Of a DNA stretch of 32,092 nucleotides, positions 18,196 to 25,775 are shown piece by piece. The notes beneath the pieces were generated by a model, which had not been told where the DNA came from, did no database searches, and saw only the letters and a program-made list of their open reading frames with translations. Made by a program: the position numbers and the translations under genes. Each line of letters begins with the position of its first letter. Positions within the stretch are counted from its first letter, which is position 1. This DNA comes from Chitinophagales bacterium (GTDB lineage Bacteria > Bacteroidota > Bacteroidia > Chitinophagales > Chitinophagaceae): assembly GCA_013298665.1 (NCBI GenBank), contig JAAFIK010000056.1, positions 1-32,092 on the forward strand, written 5' to 3'.

Positions 18196-18240
18196 TGGTG
18201 GGCCCACCTGGGCTCGAACCAGGGCCCACCTGATTATGAG
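18196..18240 (-). tRNA. 3' half of a tRNA with anticodon CAT: attachment site remnant (attL)
   Basis: Minus strand, read from the 3' end: CCA (18196-18198), discriminator A (18199), the acceptor 3' strand TGGGCCC (18200-18206), a T-arm with a 5-bp stem CCTGG/CCAGG around TTCGAGC (18207-18223), a variable loop and the anticodon 3' stem TCAGG. The loop CTCATAA carries CAT (18234-18240). The 5' stem strand should then be CCTGA, but the sequence differs, so the match ends after the loop. This is half a tRNA (elongator Met, or Ile2 with lysidine) left by integration. It is not a functional gene. Confidence 0.8.
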
Positions 18241-18402
18241 GCCTCTTAACGCTGGTTTGATATGGTGCCATGTGACACGATAACGCTGATTATCAGCGAT
18301 TTATAGTTATTAGAAAAACACAATAATCCACACAAAAATACATTTTGCGTGCAAATTGCGTGCAAATTTTTCTGTAACTTTATCTTCCCTAAAGGTACCA
18401 AA
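18241..18402. other. Left end of the integrated element, possible integrase-binding region
   Basis: Between the tRNA remnant and the integrase start lies a palindrome, CGCTGA-TTA-TCAGCG (18284-18298). TAACGCTG also occurs twice (from 18247 and from 18281). A tandem repeat of GCGTGCAAATT follows (18347-18368). These are plausible Int or accessory-factor sites, and no gene is seen. Confidence 0.45.
18347..18368 (+). repeat. Perfect tandem 11-bp direct repeat upstream of int
   Basis: GCGTGCAAATT occurs twice with no gap (18347-18357, 18358-18368), 35 nt before the integrase ATG. It could be an arm-type integrase site or an autoregulatory operator. Confidence 0.6.
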
Positions 18403-19689
18403 ATGAAAAATACCAGCGTAAAAATATCGCTTGACACACGCCGTGCAAAAGCGAACGGCACCTATCCGCTTATTTTGCGCCTGACGCACAAGCGGAAAAC
18501 AACATCCATCAAAACAGGCATTTATCTTAAAAAAGAAGATTGGGACGCGGACAGGCTTGAAGTCAAAAAATCGTACAAAGGCGCATCTAATGTTACCCGT
18601 CTGAATAATGAAATTCAAAAAAAGAAAGCCGAGGCGTTAGACAGCATTCTGAAGCTGGAAGAGAAAGCCAAGCGTCCATCACTGTCGGTTACGGATATCA
18701 AACACCACATTGACCCGAATGCGTCGAGTCAGTCATTCTATGGGTTTGGTGATAAGCTGGTCAAGGAATTGATGACCGCCGAACGGATTGGCACGGCAAG
18801 GACGTACCAGCTTGTGTTGAATGTGCTGCGGAATTTCAACAAAGGCAAGCCGTTTGACAAAAGCAAAGGCGGCGACCCTAAAAAGACGAAGTTCAAGCCG
18901 GACAAATACCCGGATTTGACCTTCGAGGAAATGGACTACACTTTCCTGAAGAAGCTGGAACACTATCATCTTGCAGCGGGCAATGCCTTCAACGGGTTGG
19001 CGGTGTATATGCGTACCATCCGGTCAATGTATAACCAGGCGATTAAGGCCGGTGCCGTTGATAAAGCCCTTTATCCGTTTTCTGATTATAAAATCAAAAC
19101 CGAGCCGACACAAAAGCGGGCGTTGGACATGTCGTATCTGGCTAAAATCATCGCTCTTGAATTACCGAACGATCATCCCGCCTACGATGCACGAAATTAT
19201 TTCGTGGCCAGTTACATGATGTACGGGATGAACTTTGCCGATATGGCGTTTTTGCAAAAAACGGACATCATCAACGGGCGCATTCAATATCGCCGCCGCA
19301 AAACGAGCAAGCTGTACGACATCAAAATATCGGAGGGGCTTGCGGATATTTTGGCGCATTATATCCAAAGAAACCCGGCATCAACATACATCTTTCCTAT
19401 CATCAAGCGGGAGGGGGCGGTGTTGCGGCAACGGGATATCCAAGCGAGGCGCAAGGAATACAATGAAAACCTAAACACAATCGCCGGGATGTGCGGCATC
19501 GAGCAAAAACTGACCAGCTATGTCAGTCGTCATTCCTTTGCCACCAATGCGATGCTGTCCAATGTCCCCGTCAACGCCATCAGCACCATGCTGGGACATT
19601 CGAGTTTGAAAACAACAGAGATATACCTGAAATCCCTGCCGTCCAATATCCTTGACGAGTATAATGCAAGGATTTTAGAGATTAAGTGA
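18403..19689 (+). CDS. int: Tyrosine recombinase / integrase, Bacteroidota mobile-element type
   Basis: This is the site-specific recombinase expected to insert and excise the element at the neighbouring tRNA. The ATG at 18403 gives MKNTSVKISLDTRRAKANG, the arm-binding N-terminal domain typical of Bacteroidota integrases. A SAM-like core-binding domain spans about residues 95-220, and the catalytic domain about 235-428. The visible catalytic pattern includes the beta-hairpin Lys (YRRRKTSKLYDIK), Arg II in SYVSRHSFATNAM, His in LGHSSLKTTE and nucleophilic Tyr in TTEIYLKSL. At the place of the first catalytic Arg the sequence reads YGMNFADMAFL, with Asn. Loss of that Arg is known from CTnDOT-type integrases. 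It is the first gene of the element, reading inward. Confidence 0.92.
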   Translation: MKNTSVKISLDTRRAKANGTYPLILRLTHKRKTTSIKTGIYLKKEDWDADRLEVKKSYKGASNVTRLNNEIQKKKAEALDSILKLEEKAKRPSLSVTDIKHHIDPNASSQSFYGFGDKLVKELMTAERIGTARTYQLVLNVLRNFNKGKPFDKSKGGDPKKTKFKPDKYPDLTFEEMDYTFLKKLEHYHLAAGNAFNGLAVYMRTIRSMYNQAIKAGAVDKALYPFSDYKIKTEPTQKRALDMSYLAKIIALELPNDHPAYDARNYFVASYMMYGMNFADMAFLQKTDIINGRIQYRRRKTSKLYDIKISEGLADILAHYIQRNPASTYIFPIIKREGAVLRQRDIQARRKEYNENLNTIAGMCGIEQKLTSYVSRHSFATNAMLSNVPVNAISTMLGHSSLKTTEIYLKSLPSNILDEYNARILEIK

Positions 19690-19875
19690 TGGGAGTTGCA
19701 GATGCCGATTTTTAGTGGATGCGGTTAGATGCCTGTGTCTTTCAGTTTGTCACCAATTTAGCAAAAAAGGTGACATTCCAAAATAAACTACTTGCGAACT
19801 GGGACTGAAACCTTGGGAAAAACCAGTTTAGTGTCTTTTTGTTTGCAAATCCCAGATTATTCTCTTTTTCTACCT

Positions 19876-19906
19876 TTTGAAATTTTAAAGTTCATTTTTA
19901 GTTTTG
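19876..19906 (+). promoter_or_regulatory. Promoter of the abiE operon
   Basis: TTTG (19876-19879), exactly 19 nt, then TAGTTTTG (19899-19906) is a full Bacteroidota promoter match. The start site would be near 19913, upstream of two paired palindromes. The remaining 19690-19875 stretch holds no gene I can see. Confidence 0.7.
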
Positions 19907-19945
19907 CAAATAACCATGACCCATCCCGGTTTAAAAAACAACTAA

Positions 19946-19968
19946 TTTCCGTACCCACAGTACTGAAA
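19946..19968. promoter_or_regulatory. Operator-like palindrome 1 of abiE
   Basis: TTTC-n-GTAC-n5-GTAC-n-GAAA is a nearly perfect palindrome with GTAC half-sites at 19951-19954 and 19960-19963. The second copy has the same GTAC-n5-GTAC core. It is a likely AbiEi binding site. Confidence 0.6.
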
Positions 19969-20018
19969 TCCTAATTTTTTTAAACTTTCTCTTGCATCGG
20001 TTTAAATTTTGTGCTATA

Positions 20019-20039
20019 TTCGTACTATGAGTACGGAAA
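20019..20039. promoter_or_regulatory. Operator-like palindrome 2 of abiE, over the start codon
   Basis: GTAC (20022-20025), five bases, GTAC (20031-20034), flanked by TTC on the left and GAA on the right. It covers the abiEi ATG at 20027 and lies 71 nt from palindrome 1, close to seven helical turns. Confidence 0.6.
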
Positions 20040-20806
20040 ATCACTCTAAAATAAACCAACTTCTGGCTTCGCTCCCTTCCGGTGTTGTTGTACAATCATC
20101 TTGGCTCAATGCAAAGGGGTATAGTCTTGACCTGCAACGACGGTACCGGAAAAGCCTATGGCTTGAGGCCATAGGCCCAGGTGCCATGATCCGTTATGGC
20201 GACACCGTCGGCTATGAGGGCGGTATATACGCCTTGCAACAATCCGGCCTCCATGTTCACCCCGGTGGACGCACGGCTCTGTCACTTCTGGGGCGTGCGC
20301 ATTATTTGGAACTGGCTCCTGATAGGGTTGTGCTCTTTGGGGGGTCGGGTGAATCATTGCCCGCCTGGTTTCAAAAACATGATTGGGGTACAGAGCTTGA
20401 TTATCATCAGACGTCCTTCCTCCCTGGCGATATCGGACTTACCGTTTATGAATTGAAAAACTTTTCAATCACCATATCATCCGCCGAACGGGCCATCATG
20501 GAATGCCTGTACTTGAGCCCACAAAAACAGGATTTCATGGAATGTTACGAGCTGATGCAAGGGCTGAACAATTTACGGCCCCAATCCGTTCAGGCCCTGC
20601 TTGAACACTGCCGTTCGGTCAAGGTCAAACGCTTGTTCCTTTATATGGCTGAAAAAGCAAAGCATGACTGGTTCGGGTACGTGGATTCAGACAAAATAGA
20701 TTTAGGAAAAGGAAAACGCAGCATCGTGAAAAATGGCGTTTACTCGGCAACATATCAAATAACCATACCAAAAGAACTGCACGATGATGATAGCGGAACC
20801 ATATAA
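20027..20806 (+). CDS. abiEi: AbiEi-family antitoxin and autorepressor (type IV toxin-antitoxin)
   Basis: This is the antitoxin half of an AbiE abortive-infection pair. In the family it represses its own operon and counters the toxin without binding it directly. The start at 20027 gives MSTENHSKINQLLASLPSG, opening a winged-helix region (about 1-90: VVVQSSWLNAKGYSLDLQRRY). A C-terminal domain follows, with FSITISSAERAIMECLY and LFLYMAEKAKHDWF. At 259 aa, length is normal for the larger AbiEi proteins. It overlaps the toxin gene by 23 nt, so translation is coupled. Two GTAC-n5-GTAC palindromes upstream are candidate operators, one covering its own start codon. Confidence 0.88.
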   Translation: MSTENHSKINQLLASLPSGVVVQSSWLNAKGYSLDLQRRYRKSLWLEAIGPGAMIRYGDTVGYEGGIYALQQSGLHVHPGGRTALSLLGRAHYLELAPDRVVLFGGSGESLPAWFQKHDWGTELDYHQTSFLPGDIGLTVYELKNFSITISSAERAIMECLYLSPQKQDFMECYELMQGLNNLRPQSVQALLEHCRSVKVKRLFLYMAEKAKHDWFGYVDSDKIDLGKGKRSIVKNGVYSATYQITIPKELHDDDSGTI

Positions 20807-21704
20807 AAAACAAGTCGCCCTTTTATTGGCGGTATTGCCCGAAGTGGCCAAGGAAAGCTGTTTTGTCCTTCACGGCGGCACGGCCATCAACCTTTTTGTG
20901 CGCAACATGCCCCGGTTGTCGGTTGATATCGACCTGACCTATCTGCCGATTGAGGACAGGGTAACGACCTTGGCCAATAGTGCTTTGGGCCTTGAACGGA
21001 TAAAAACACGCATCGAAAAAACCCTTCCCGGTGTGCGTGTTCAACACAAAAAAGAAACCGGGAAACTGCTTATATCCCGCCACGATGCGTTGATCAAACT
21101 GGAAGTGAACCTGGTCATGCGCGGTACATTATCCGCCCCCGTTACAATGACTTTGTGCAGTAAAGCCCAAGATGAATTTGAAGCGTTCTGTGCGATAAAT
21201 ATGGTGCCGATGGCACAATTATTTGGCGGTAAAATTTGTGCGGCATTGGATCGGCAACACCCCAGAGACTTATTCGATATCAAATATCTGTTGGAAAACG
21301 AAGGCTTCACCGATGCAATCAAACGAGGGTTTTTCCTGTGCCTGCTCAGCAGCGACAGGCCCATCAACGAAATCCTTGGCCCGAACTTCCAAGACCAGCG
21401 ATTGGCCATGGAAAACCAGTTTTCGGGGATGAGCGATGCGGCGTTCAGCTATGAAGAATATGAAGGTGTCAGGAAAAAACTGGTGGAGACAATCCACAAA
21501 AGCCTGACGGATAGGGACAAAGAATTCCTTCTTAGCGTCAAAAACCTGACACCTGATTGGGGGATATATGATTTTGAGCGTTTTCCGGCGATTGCGTGGA
21601 AACTGCAAAACCTGCAAAAACTCAAAGACACCAATCCCGAAAAACATGCAATGCTGTACCGGGAATTGAAAAACAAACTTGATAGCTATCGCCAGTCTGA
21701 ATAA
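20784..21704 (+). CDS. abiEii: AbiEii-family nucleotidyltransferase toxin (type IV toxin-antitoxin)
   Basis: This cytosolic nucleotidyltransferase-fold toxin blocks growth of the infected cell when the antitoxin is lost; characterised homologues add nucleotides to tRNA acceptor ends. The defining motifs are present: GGTAINLF at residues 31-38 and RLSVDIDLTY at 44-53, with metal-binding Asp48 and Asp50. KICAALDRQHPRDLFD lies at about 150-165. It overlaps abiEi by 23 nt in another frame. At 306 aa it is within the family range. Base composition is more GC-rich than the cargo block just downstream, suggesting a separate acquisition. Whether it protects against phages or stabilises the element cannot be told from sequence. 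Confidence 0.9.
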   Translation: MMIAEPYKKQVALLLAVLPEVAKESCFVLHGGTAINLFVRNMPRLSVDIDLTYLPIEDRVTTLANSALGLERIKTRIEKTLPGVRVQHKKETGKLLISRHDALIKLEVNLVMRGTLSAPVTMTLCSKAQDEFEAFCAINMVPMAQLFGGKICAALDRQHPRDLFDIKYLLENEGFTDAIKRGFFLCLLSSDRPINEILGPNFQDQRLAMENQFSGMSDAAFSYEEYEGVRKKLVETIHKSLTDRDKEFLLSVKNLTPDWGIYDFERFPAIAWKLQNLQKLKDTNPEKHAMLYRELKNKLDSYRQSE

Positions 21705-21707
21705 GAG

Positions 21708-21993
21708 TTATTCCAGTGCGACCCGGTATGGGATAATAACGAGACATCGAATGTTTGTTTCGAAACGATGGATCACGCAATCGCACCCATGGTTTGTATC
21801 GGTGTTTTTAAAACAGTTCCCCATAGTCAATCGCCAGCCAACACCCAGCCCCTATTTCTGTGAATCCACGGGAAATGAAAAGTTCTTTTCTTTTCACGGC
21901 ATCCGCTGCAATCCCCCTGCCGCTCATTGACCCAAAAGCCCCAACAGCGCGTCGCAACGATGGAAAATCAGGGGGCTGTGGTTGATTTAACAT
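21708..21993 (-). pseudogene. Possible decayed gene remnant, unrecognised
   Basis: The 342-nt gap between abiEii and the next gene contains a minus-strand stretch that reads like protein in two frames. The first is SGRGIAADAVKRKELFISRG...GCWLAIDYGELF. After a one-base shift the second continues as KNTDTNHGCDCVIHRFETNIR to a stop at 21708-21710. No family is recognised. Composition is richer in GC than the genes to the right. It may equally be chance. Confidence 0.2.
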
Positions 21994-22046
21994 TTTTTTG
22001 ACATCTGATTTTTTTCCTTATTTTGCAGGAATGATAAAGAGCAAGC

Positions 22047-22676
22047 ATGCTTAAACACTACGAACGAAAACGAATTAGAATTTACGAGAATAATCTTACA
22101 GACTTAACTGGTCTTAATGTTGAAGAGGTTTATTCATTAAGTGGTATACTAGCGTACAAAAGCATAGCTGAGATTCAGGCTACAGGTAAAATAGCAGGTG
22201 ATTATCCAATGATACAGGTTAATGTTAAATGCAATGATATTAAACTGGTATGTGGTATAAATGTAAAGGATCATTATATTTATAATCAAAAGATTGAAAT
22301 AGAAAATAAGGGGAATGGTATTGGGGCTCAAATTTTTGAAGCGCAAGTTAATGAAGCGATCAAGCATAGATTTAAAGAAATTCGTTGCTACGCTTGGGGC
22401 AGTTATGCTGAGATTGATAAATTCAATGGTTATATTACTTGGGGCAGGTTTGGCTTTGAAATGGTTGAAAAAAACAATCAGCCGCCTAAAAAATATATTG
22501 AATTTTTATCTCATGAGGGGAAAAATTTTATGACTATTTTTGAGTTATTAAATACAGTCGAGGGAAAGGAAGTATGGACTAAAAAAGGATTTCCATGGGA
22601 TGCTATTTTCTATTTATCGGATCAATCCGACTGTAGGAAGAATTTCGAACTCTACAAAAAATCAAAGTATTCTTAA
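22047..22676 (+). CDS. GNAT-like protein of unknown role (AT-rich cargo)
   Basis: A 209-aa cytosolic protein without a signal or membrane segment. Residues 88-110 (KGNGIGAQIFEAQVNEAIKH and onward) resemble the acetyl-CoA loop and following helix of GNAT enzymes. Residues 127-138 (NGYITWGRFGFE) resemble the end of that fold, but the rest is not recognised. The family call is weak: the Q/R usual at the loop start is missing. The gene is markedly AT-rich compared with abiE on its left, and its last 4 nt overlap the convergent gene on the right. Position in a cargo block beside a toxin-antitoxin pair suggests a defence or accessory role, which is inference only. Confidence 0.65.
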   Translation: MLKHYERKRIRIYENNLTDLTGLNVEEVYSLSGILAYKSIAEIQATGKIAGDYPMIQVNVKCNDIKLVCGINVKDHYIYNQKIEIENKGNGIGAQIFEAQVNEAIKHRFKEIRCYAWGSYAEIDKFNGYITWGRFGFEMVEKNNQPPKKYIEFLSHEGKNFMTIFELLNTVEGKEVWTKKGFPWDAIFYLSDQSDCRKNFELYKKSKYS

Positions 22677-23299
22677 AGAATAGAATAAGTTTTTTCTGTC
22701 AATTTGCGTCGTTTATCTTCAAGTGAGTCGTTACTCAAGCCTTCTAGTTCTTTTAAGAAATATGTTTGGCTTTCAGAACATAGCTCTAGGACATGTGTCA
22801 TATCTTTTCCTTGAAGAATAAGACTTATGAGCATTACTTTATAGGTTAACTCATCGGTTTGATCATCTATGTCAGGCATAGTATCCTCTTGAATTAATGT
22901 CGAATTACTTCGTGACTCAGCTATAGATCGTAATGGGAAATTGGGATTTTGTGAAGAGCCTTGATTTAAAAAACGGGATAGAGGTTGTATATTGCTTGCT
23001 ATTGTGTTGACATCATTACTATATGAGAGGGCTATTTCAACAGGCTCTTTTTTTGCATAAAATGGTATTCTGATTGTGGGTACGTTAAAGCCGATTGAAG
23101 CGTTCTTTCTATGTTCGGATAAGCCTAACTTTTTTTCTAATCGACGATGATTCCGTTGATAATGCCAGCCACTTGTAAAAAAAAACACACATGAATTAAC
23201 TCGCCCCTCAACAACATCACTAGAACCAGGAATACAATTTAATAATCCAGCTTTCATTATCAGACTGAACCCAATGGTACCTAAATGTTTATGATGCAT
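22673..23299 (-). CDS. Hypothetical protein, AT-rich cargo gene
   Basis: A 208-aa open frame not recognised as any family. The N-terminal third has hydrophobic stretches (LGTIGFSLIMKAGLLNCIPG) but no clear signal peptide. The middle reads ASIGFNVPTIRIPFYAKKEPVEIALSY, suggesting beta structure, and the C-terminal 70 residues are charged and helical (LTYKVMLISLILQGKDMTHVLE...KRRKLTEKTYSIL). It converges on the GNAT-like gene, overlapping its last 4 nt, and is divergent from the DUF6236-like gene across a 457-nt AT-rich gap. The low GC matches its neighbours, so the three probably arrived together. The start at 23299 is the first ATG in a short run; a later start is possible. Confidence 0.6.
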   Translation of the reverse strand: MHHKHLGTIGFSLIMKAGLLNCIPGSSDVVEGRVNSCVFFFTSGWHYQRNHRRLEKKLGLSEHRKNASIGFNVPTIRIPFYAKKEPVEIALSYSNDVNTIASNIQPLSRFLNQGSSQNPNFPLRSIAESRSNSTLIQEDTMPDIDDQTDELTYKVMLISLILQGKDMTHVLELCSESQTYFLKELEGLSNDSLEDKRRKLTEKTYSIL

Positions 23300-23756
23300 C
23301 TTTCTGAGATTCGTTTAGGGGTAAAAAGAGTAACAAAAACTTAAACCTGAAATAATATTTGGAAATTACTCCAAATCAAAACGAAATTATAATCAAATTA
23401 TTAGTTTACAAATTTTTTTTGGTAAATTCTATTTTTTATGAAGTATTATTAATTTATCATTGAGTAAAATTAGGAGTTATTAAAAAAATTTGAAAGAAAT
23501 GTTGTGTTGGGTTAAAAATGTACTATTAAAACTGTAAGTATTTCTTAAATCAAAAAAACACTAATTCTTTTGTTTACCTTAGTAACATGTACGTGACTAT
23601 TCGTCGTTTTTCTATTAATATGCTTCCGGAGTCAAAAATTGGTACAGCTCATTGTATTAGAGATCCCCTTATTACTAATAATTAACTTGAAAAATAAAAC
23701 TTATTTACTCAAATAGTGCTCTTAGAAAAATAACTTTTGCCTAATCAGATTAACCA
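23300..23756. other. Very AT-rich divergent intergenic region
   Basis: This 457-nt gap between two divergent cargo genes is dominated by A and T and has no long open frame. The only item of note is a 32-codon frame at 23587-23685, listed separately. TAACTTTTG just before the DUF6236-like gene resembles a -7 box with one extra base. Confidence 0.5.
23587..23685 (+). CDS. Possible small protein of 32 residues
   Basis: An ATG-started frame encodes a short basic peptide beginning MYVTIRRFSINMLPESK and ending in ITNN. It stands out because its base composition is less AT-rich than the surrounding gap. There is no family match, ribosome site or proven promoter. It could be chance. Confidence 0.2.
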   Translation: MYVTIRRFSINMLPESKIGTAHCIRDPLITNN

Positions 23757-24809
23757 ATGGAAAGAGTTTCTCTTTATTACCCAGCAATTAATTTTCCCAA
23801 TAATACATGGCTGAGAACTGCATTACTATATTCTGATAAAATATCGACAATTGTTCCTCATGAGAGTTATTCAGATGCTAGCATAAATGTAGAAACGCAA
23901 AAAATAATTGACGCAGGACTATATCACCCGATCTATGCCTTTGACGCTATAAATAGCAATGCGAAAGAATATCGAATTCTTGAAAAAAATTTCTTGAGCG
24001 TAATAGATGGAAAAGAATTTCAAAATATAAAAAAGAAATATATAAAAGAGAAGTATTACACTAGTGGCATAAATGATTATAAGTTGTTTACATCTAAATT
24101 CTCTCATAAAATTGCTGATAAGTTAGAAAATCTTGGGCTTATTAATGACAGAAATTCTGACGAAGCTTATATTGAAAAAACTTGTGCTTTTATATATATG
24201 TCTATGCTTAGCGATTTTGCTGCCAGAGTTGATAACAATTTGATTACAGTCTCAACCGATAACCATGAATTTGAGAAGCTGGCTTTTCAATTTTTCCAGC
24301 CGACCGGGTATACTCAACGATTAATGATTGAAAATTGTTTGCCAGTACCTAATTCAAATGTAAAAATTGAGAAAATCATTGCTTTTAAACAAAAACGTAG
24401 AGCTGAATTAGCAAATTTTAGAGCTCAGTTAGATTCTTTGCAAAAAGAACTTTGTGAATGTTCAAGCATTGAGCAACAAAAATTAAAATTGATTCAGTTT
24501 AAAGAGAGAATAGAAAAAGATGTGTTGGAGATTAAAAAAATGGTTGGCGATTCTTTTAAAGAAACTATTTTAAAAAGCTTGAGCTCTCTTTTGGAGGGCA
24601 CTCAACCTGCTTTATTTGGCACGCTCGCAAGTGCTGGCTTGATGACTGCAGGTAGTATAATTAATCAACCAAACACCTTGGTGGCAGGTGGATTGCTGCT
24701 GGTCGGAACAACGATTTCTTCATTTAAACGCATTAGCCGAAATGCTGAATCTCATAGTTCTAGTTTTTTATTTTATTTACAGAGAGATGGATTTTCTAAG
24801 TTTAAATAA
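23757..24809 (+). CDS. DUF6236-like protein with coiled coil and C-terminal membrane hairpin
   Basis: A 350-aa protein whose start, VSLYYPAINFPNNTWLRTALLYSDKI (residues 4-29), and following TIVPHESY resemble the DUF6236 family of uncharacterised bacterial proteins. Residues about 203-265 are highly charged and helical and could form a coiled coil. Two hydrophobic stretches follow at about 284-302 (PALFGTLASAGLMTAGSII) and 308-323 (LVAGGLLLVGTTISSF), separated by a short turn. They look like a membrane hairpin. A soluble sensor-like domain, coiled coil and small membrane module is a layout seen in several membrane-acting defence effectors, but no function is established. The gene is very AT-rich, has a palindrome just past its stop, and lies in a cargo block next to abiE. 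Confidence 0.65.
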   Translation: MERVSLYYPAINFPNNTWLRTALLYSDKISTIVPHESYSDASINVETQKIIDAGLYHPIYAFDAINSNAKEYRILEKNFLSVIDGKEFQNIKKKYIKEKYYTSGINDYKLFTSKFSHKIADKLENLGLINDRNSDEAYIEKTCAFIYMSMLSDFAARVDNNLITVSTDNHEFEKLAFQFFQPTGYTQRLMIENCLPVPNSNVKIEKIIAFKQKRRAELANFRAQLDSLQKELCECSSIEQQKLKLIQFKERIEKDVLEIKKMVGDSFKETILKSLSSLLEGTQPALFGTLASAGLMTAGSIINQPNTLVAGGLLLVGTTISSFKRISRNAESHSSSFLFYLQRDGFSKFK

Positions 24810-24824
24810 ACATTTCAATTGCAT

Positions 24825-24843
24825 TTTCTGATATTATCAGAAA
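24825..24843. terminator. Perfect palindrome after the DUF6236-like gene
   Basis: TTTCTGATA-T-TATCAGAAA is a perfect 9-bp inverted repeat 15 nt after the stop. It has no following T-run, so it may be a weak terminator, an RNA-end protector or a protein site. Confidence 0.35.
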
Positions 24844-25007
24844 CCATTGCCCCAATGCCAAAACTTTTTTGATTTCATCCAAAACAGTTGAGAGTTTTAT
24901 TGCTACACCGCAAGGATAAATACCCCGTCCAGCTGCGCTTGCAGGGGGCATCGCGAGTGGCATGTGTGAGCTGAGGCTAATTAATTCAACCACGATTCAA
25001 TGATGCA

Positions 25008-25265
25008 TTAGCCGGTATCGCTTTGATCCTCATCTCCCAACTCGGGAAACAGGAAGGTGGCTTTTTTCAAACGATAGACCTTGGCGATGGCGACTTTATC
25101 GGCGATGGAAAGGGTGCGGCCGGGGTCTTTGATTTTGCGATAGAACGCTGCCTGGGAGATGCCCAGGACGCGCTCGATCTCGGTTTTGTAATATTTAGCA
25201 ATCCCAGGCTCAAGAGTGCGGTGAAAGTCGTGCCATTTATTCCGCTGCGTTTTTCTGGTGACCAT
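25008..25265 (-). CDS. Small helix-turn-helix DNA-binding protein
   Basis: The ATG at 25265 gives an 85-aa basic protein. Residues EIERVLGISQAAFYRKIKDPGR read as a helix-turn-helix, the recognition helix being SQAAFYRKI, followed by LSIADKVAIAKVYRLKK. The longer frame from 25403 overlaps the lipoprotein gene by 103 nt and is rejected. It is the last gene of a minus-strand group, downstream of the resolvase and lipoprotein genes, and is a plausible local regulator of the mobilization block. No ligand domain is present. The family cannot be named beyond a lambda-repressor-like or Fis-like HTH. Confidence 0.6.
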   Translation of the reverse strand: MVTRKTQRNKWHDFHRTLEPGIAKYYKTEIERVLGISQAAFYRKIKDPGRTLSIADKVAIAKVYRLKKATFLFPELGDEDQSDTG

Positions 25266-25300
25266 TAAAGATGTTTTTTGTTGATGACGGTGATATCGTT

Positions 25301-25768
25301 CTATAATCGTGTATAGGTGATGGTCACAGTATAGGTGATGCCCGCCTCGACAAATGCCAAACTTATTTTCAACGTCGTGGTATTCAAGACAATAATAGTC
25401 CACAGATCGGCATCAATCGCCAGAAAGGTGTCGTTATTGTTTAGGCCCCAGGTGCCGGGAACGCTCTGCGGATCGGTGGGATTACATTTGCTTGGCCCTT
25501 CATCATATTCTTGTATTCCGTTCGGTTTGAATGTGACAATGTTGTCTTTTTCACAGGGGCGCAATACCGGAAACGCATCGTTTTCCGTGATTCCATCGCC
25601 ATTTTGATCATAGGCCGGGGAATACATCATGCCCGATATAGACCAGCGCCCAAGCAGTAATTCCGCGCGAGTTTGCGCCGATTGCGGGGTATCGTCGGTT
25701 TTGGTACAGGCCGTAAATCCAAAGCCAATAAAACAAAATAATGCCGTTGCAACAATTTTTGTATTCAT
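25301..25768 (-). CDS. Lipocalin-like lipoprotein
   Basis: The signal sequence ends FTAC, so Cys21 is the predicted lipidation site. The mature part starts with ARTRAELLLGRW-type residues (RAELLLGRWSISGMMYSP), the usual opening of Bacteroidota lipocalin-like domains. It continues in short beta strands to TYTVTITYTRL. A DQNGDGITENDAF loop resembles a calcium-binding or structural loop. At 155 aa the length is typical. It starts 7 nt after the resolvase stop on the same strand. A surface lipoprotein within a mobilization block could act in exclusion of related elements, but this is inference. Confidence 0.75.
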   Translation of the reverse strand: MNTKIVATALFCFIGFGFTACTKTDDTPQSAQTRAELLLGRWSISGMMYSPAYDQNGDGITENDAFPVLRPCEKDNIVTFKPNGIQEYDEGPSKCNPTDPQSVPGTWGLNNNDTFLAIDADLWTIIVLNTTTLKISLAFVEAGITYTVTITYTRL

Positions 25769-25775
25769 GTTTTGA

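Noticed and set aside
24802..24993. 63-codon minus-strand frame after the DUF6236-like gene
   Set aside because: Overlaps that gene's end and the palindrome at 24825-24843; composition is mixed and no family is recognised.
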